From: Lysinibacillus sp. BPa_S21
GTDB taxonomy: Bacteria > Bacillota > Bacilli > Bacillales_A > Planococcaceae
Direction: 5' to 3'
Length of the DNA: 64,000 bases
Assembly (NCBI RefSeq): GCF_023337795.1
Contig: NZ_JALIRS010000004.1
Coordinates: 186,001 to 250,000, forward strand
The notes below the pieces were generated by a model. It saw nothing but the letters and a program-made list of their open reading frames with translations. It was not told where the DNA came from and ran no database searches. Shown piece by piece: positions 61,285-64,000 of the stretch; the stretch's first letter is position 1; each line of letters starts with the position of its first letter. Made by a program: the position numbers and the translations under genes.

Positions 61285-62673
61285 ATGACAGATAACACTA
61301 CGCTCAAAAGGTCATTAGGTGTTTGGTCAATTGTTGCACTGGGATTAGGATATATGACGCCTACAGTGATCTTTGATACGTTTGGAATTGTATCAAAATT
61401 AACAAATGGTGTAGTACCAATGGCGTATTTTGTCGCCTTGTTAGTAATGGTATTGACAGCGATTAGTTATGGAAAGATGGTACAGGTATTCCCGGCTGCT
61501 GGTTCAGCATATACATACACCCGGGAAACAATGGGGTCTCACCTAGGATTCCTCGTAGGTTGGGCATCGTTATTAGATTATTTATTATTACCTTTAGTTA
61601 ATGCATTAATTATTCGAATATATATGGAATCTCTGTTTCCGAATGTACCTGTTTGGATTTGGGTTTTTGCTTATGTCATTGTAGTTACTGCAATTAATGC
61701 TTATAGTATGGAATCAACATCCAGCTTAAACTTTATACTCGTTGTTTTCACGATTTGTTTAATAAGTATCTTCATAATACTTGCTTCTGTACAACTTTAT
61801 CACGGTATGGGAAATGGTACATTATTCACGATTCATCCACTATCACATGAAAATGTGAAATTAATGGCCGTTTTAACTGGGGCAACAGTAGTAGCTTTCT
61901 CGTTTATCGGTTTCGACGCAATAACAATGTATACGGAAGAAGCAAAGGATACATCAACAGTTCCTAGAGCAATCCTACTAACTGTTTTAATCGGTGGGGG
62001 TATTTTCTTTATTGCTTCTTATTTTACACAAGCATTATTCCCGGATGTTTCTGTGTTCGAAAATGTAGATGATACATTGCCGGAAATTGGTTTATATGTA
62101 GGAGGGAAGCTATTCCAACTACTTTTCATTGCTGGAGCTTTCGCTGCTACTGTAGCTTCAGGACTTGCATCTCATGCAAGTGCATCTCGTTTGCTATTTG
62201 TTATGGGCAGAAATGGTGTACTTCCTAAAAAAACTTTCGGATACTTACACCCTAAATTTAGAACGCCTGTTTTTACGATTGTTTTGACGGGAATCGTATC
62301 ATTATTTGCAATAGGACCAAATTTAGAATTAATTGCTTCAGTCATTAACTTTGGGGCATTAATTGCATTCACATTCGTTAATCTATCTGTTATTGTTCAT
62401 TTCTATATTCGTGAAAAAAGGAGATCAGGCAGTGAAACCTTTAAGTACTTAATTATGCCCTCTTTAGGAGCATTAGCTACTGGAGTTCTTTGGTATCATT
62501 TACACGTTGATGCATTTATAGGTGGAATCGTTTGGCTTATAATCGGAACCATTTACATGCTGTTTATAACAAGATTCTTTAAAAAAGAACTTGGAAGCAT
62601 GGACTCTATTGATGACTTGGAGTCATTAGATAAAGAGATTTTTAATGAAGATAAGATTAAAGTCTTGAATTAA
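61285..62673 (+). CDS. APC-family amino acid permease
   Basis: A 462-residue twelve-helix transporter of the amino acid-polyamine-organocation type starting LKRSLGVWSIVALGLGYMTP; the consensus AGSAYTYTRETMGSHLGFLVGW and SFIGFDAITMYTEEA agree with putrescine/amino-acid importers. It is related to the permease part of the upstream fused gene (both have FVSKL/IASKIS, AGSAYTYA and FGALIAFT blocks), so a tandem duplication is probable. Starts 13 bases after the upstream stop with AAAGGGGATGG. Confidence 0.9.
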   Translation: MTDNTTLKRSLGVWSIVALGLGYMTPTVIFDTFGIVSKLTNGVVPMAYFVALLVMVLTAISYGKMVQVFPAAGSAYTYTRETMGSHLGFLVGWASLLDYLLLPLVNALIIRIYMESLFPNVPVWIWVFAYVIVVTAINAYSMESTSSLNFILVVFTICLISIFIILASVQLYHGMGNGTLFTIHPLSHENVKLMAVLTGATVVAFSFIGFDAITMYTEEAKDTSTVPRAILLTVLIGGGIFFIASYFTQALFPDVSVFENVDDTLPEIGLYVGGKLFQLLFIAGAFAATVASGLASHASASRLLFVMGRNGVLPKKTFGYLHPKFRTPVFTIVLTGIVSLFAIGPNLELIASVINFGALIAFTFVNLSVIVHFYIREKRRSGSETFKYLIMPSLGALATGVLWYHLHVDAFIGGIVWLIIGTIYMLFITRFFKKELGSMDSIDDLESLDKEIFNEDKIKVLN

Positions 62674-62680
62674 CTATATA

Positions 62681-62712
62681 GAGGATGAGAATCGATAATC
62701 TTCCTCTTTTTA
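62681..62712 (+). terminator. Weak hairpin between permease and M20 genes
   Basis: GAGGA and TCCTC arms with TTTTT behind; may lower expression of the last gene. Confidence 0.4.
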
Positions 62713-62745
62713 ATGACACAAGAAGTAAATAAAGGAGTGATTGCT

Positions 62746-63999
62746 TTGAAAGAAAAAATTCGACTTTATATAGAAGAAAATAAAGAAGAATTATTTAAAA
62801 CAATTCAAGATGTCGTACGTATAAAAAGCGTTGTTGGTAATGAACAAGAGATGCAATTATACATGAAAAAAAAATATGAAGAACTTAACTTGATTTTGCA
62901 TGAGATTGAACCAAAATATGAGAAGGTTTCAGCTCATGAAGCGTTTATTGATTCAGGTATTCCGTTTGAAGACCGAAAAAATATTATTGGAATACATAAA
63001 GGTGTCTCCAATGGTAAATCATTAACGATTCATGGGCATGTAGATGTTGTTTCTCCAGAACCTTATTCAAACTGGACGATGGACCCATGGAGTGGAGATA
63101 TTATTGGAAACAAGTTATACGGTCGAGGCTCTGCCGATATGAAAGCAGGACTTATTTCAAATTGGTTCGCATTGAAAACATTAATTGATTTAGGTTATCC
63201 AATTGCTGGAGATGTTCAGCTACATTCAGTAATAGAAGAAGAAGCTGGTGGTGGAGGCGGAGCTTTAGCATGTTTGGAGGAAGGCTTCGTAACAGATGGG
63301 TACATTTCGACAGAGCCACATAATTTGAATATGACAATAAGTCATGGGGGGATTATGTATTTTCGAGTGTACGTAAAGGGAAGAACAGCGCATGCTGGTT
63401 TAGCGCATGAAGGCATCAATGCTATTTCAAAAATGATGAAAATCCTTAGTGCGCTAGATGAATTAAGTGAATGGCGTGCTAAAAATGTTAAGTTTGATTT
63501 ATTTGAAAAGGGGTCTGGACAGTCCGTTCACTTAAATTTAGGTGTACTAAAAGCTGGGGACTGGGTATCGACAGTTCCAGGGGAAGCGATCCTCGAAGGA
63601 AGAATTGGTTTTATCCCAGGGGAAACTCGCGAAGAAATTAAGCAACTAGTACAAGACACGATTATGAACTCTGTCTTAGGCGATGAGTGGATGGATAAAA
63701 ATCCACCTGTTATAGAGTGGTTTGGATGGTCAACAGAGCCATGGTACCAAGATCCTGAGAACCCTTTTGTAAAATTATTCATCGAAAATGCAGAAGATGT
63801 TATGGGACATAAAATAATAATGGTTGGAAGAGCTGGAGGAAATGATGCACGATTTACTCAGTATTACGGAAAACAAGGATTGTGCTTTGGGCCAATTGGA
63901 GAAAATATGCATGGACCAGATGAATGTGTTCATTTAGATAGCGTAGTAGAAGTAACTAATGTTTTGGCAAATTATATTATTAAGTGGAGCGAGAGTTAA
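62746..63999 (+). CDS. M20-family deacylase (ArgE/DapE/ACY1 type)
   Basis: A two-zinc amidohydrolase of about 417 residues: GHVDVVSPEP with the first His/Asp pair, GRGSADMKAGL bridging Asp, HSVIEEEAGGGG catalytic Glu pair and the C-terminal MHGPDECVHLD His. The lid has GRTAHAGLAHEG. Members hydrolyse N-acyl amino acids or succinyl-diaminopimelate; here, next to amino-acid permeases and the amidohydrolase, N-acyl amino acid hydrolysis is likely. TTG 62746 follows AAAGGAG by 9 bases; the upstream ATG at 62713 has no site. It ends one base before the window edge. Confidence 0.87.
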   Translation: MKEKIRLYIEENKEELFKTIQDVVRIKSVVGNEQEMQLYMKKKYEELNLILHEIEPKYEKVSAHEAFIDSGIPFEDRKNIIGIHKGVSNGKSLTIHGHVDVVSPEPYSNWTMDPWSGDIIGNKLYGRGSADMKAGLISNWFALKTLIDLGYPIAGDVQLHSVIEEEAGGGGGALACLEEGFVTDGYISTEPHNLNMTISHGGIMYFRVYVKGRTAHAGLAHEGINAISKMMKILSALDELSEWRAKNVKFDLFEKGSGQSVHLNLGVLKAGDWVSTVPGEAILEGRIGFIPGETREEIKQLVQDTIMNSVLGDEWMDKNPPVIEWFGWSTEPWYQDPENPFVKLFIENAEDVMGHKIIMVGRAGGNDARFTQYYGKQGLCFGPIGENMHGPDECVHLDSVVEVTNVLANYIIKWSES

Positions 64000-64000
64000 T

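Overview
The window looks like chromosomal DNA of a low-GC, spore-forming Firmicute close to Lysinibacillus. This is inferred from A/T-rich coding sequence, strong AGGAGG ribosome binding sites with many TTG and GTG starts, a YheC/YheD-type spore-coat ATP-grasp gene, a bioD-bioA-bioY-bioB operon, an EcsAB-like transporter, and several families of dispersed intergenic repeats that I associate with Lysinibacillus and its relatives. I saw no rRNA, tRNA, prophage or intact insertion sequence. The window is not one mobile island but a run of small operons, with a few decayed genes.

Layout. 1-6.3 kb: a coiled-coil protein, a minus-strand ATP-grasp gene, then a three-gene cassette that makes 2-aminoethylphosphonate (PEP mutase, phosphonopyruvate decarboxylase, AEP transaminase). 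6.3-12.3 kb: a peptidase T-like exopeptidase, CheW, a small membrane protein, a secreted protein behind a cyclic-di-GMP riboswitch, an O-methyltransferase, and an MFS exporter with an unusual leader containing a five-codon ORF. 12.4-28.1 kb: the carboxynorspermidine route to polyamines, a TPR protein, a LuxR regulator, an amidase, exporters with their regulators (AraC, MarR), an EcsAB-like ABC pair and a GNAT enzyme. 28.4-37.4 kb: the BirA-controlled biotin operon, a cluster of three related hairpin elements, an aminotransferase divergent from a MocR regulator with clear operator repeats, and DNA polymerase IV behind a structured leader. 37.5-46.3 kb: a cytosolic-looking metzincin protease, gene remnants, small enzymes (Nudix, VOC), and a histidyl-tRNA synthetase paralogue preceded by a leader peptide with three His codons and a strong terminator. 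46.4-52 kb: a two-component system next to an ABC/FtsX transporter with candidate response-regulator boxes. 52.9-64 kb: a catabolic cluster (LysR, class III aminotransferase, aldehyde dehydrogenase, GNAT, an amidohydrolase fused to an amino-acid permease, a second permease, an M20 deacylase) with a good cre site.

Most notable points. (i) Four intergenic arrays at unrelated loci share a 21-bp half-unit period although their sequences differ, which suggests a helically phased repeat system. (ii) A textbook-shaped ribosome-mediated His attenuator sits before a HisRS gene in a lineage that normally uses T-boxes. (iii) The amidohydrolase-permease ORF carries, at its junction, a ribosome binding site correctly spaced in front of an ATA codon, as if a start codon had been lost. 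(iv) The MFS leader pairs its own Shine-Dalgarno sequence with an upstream hairpin loop.

The last cluster reads as uptake of an acylated amine or amino acid, release of the amine by the amidohydrolase or M20 enzyme, transamination to a semialdehyde and oxidation to an acid. The substrate cannot be named from sequence.
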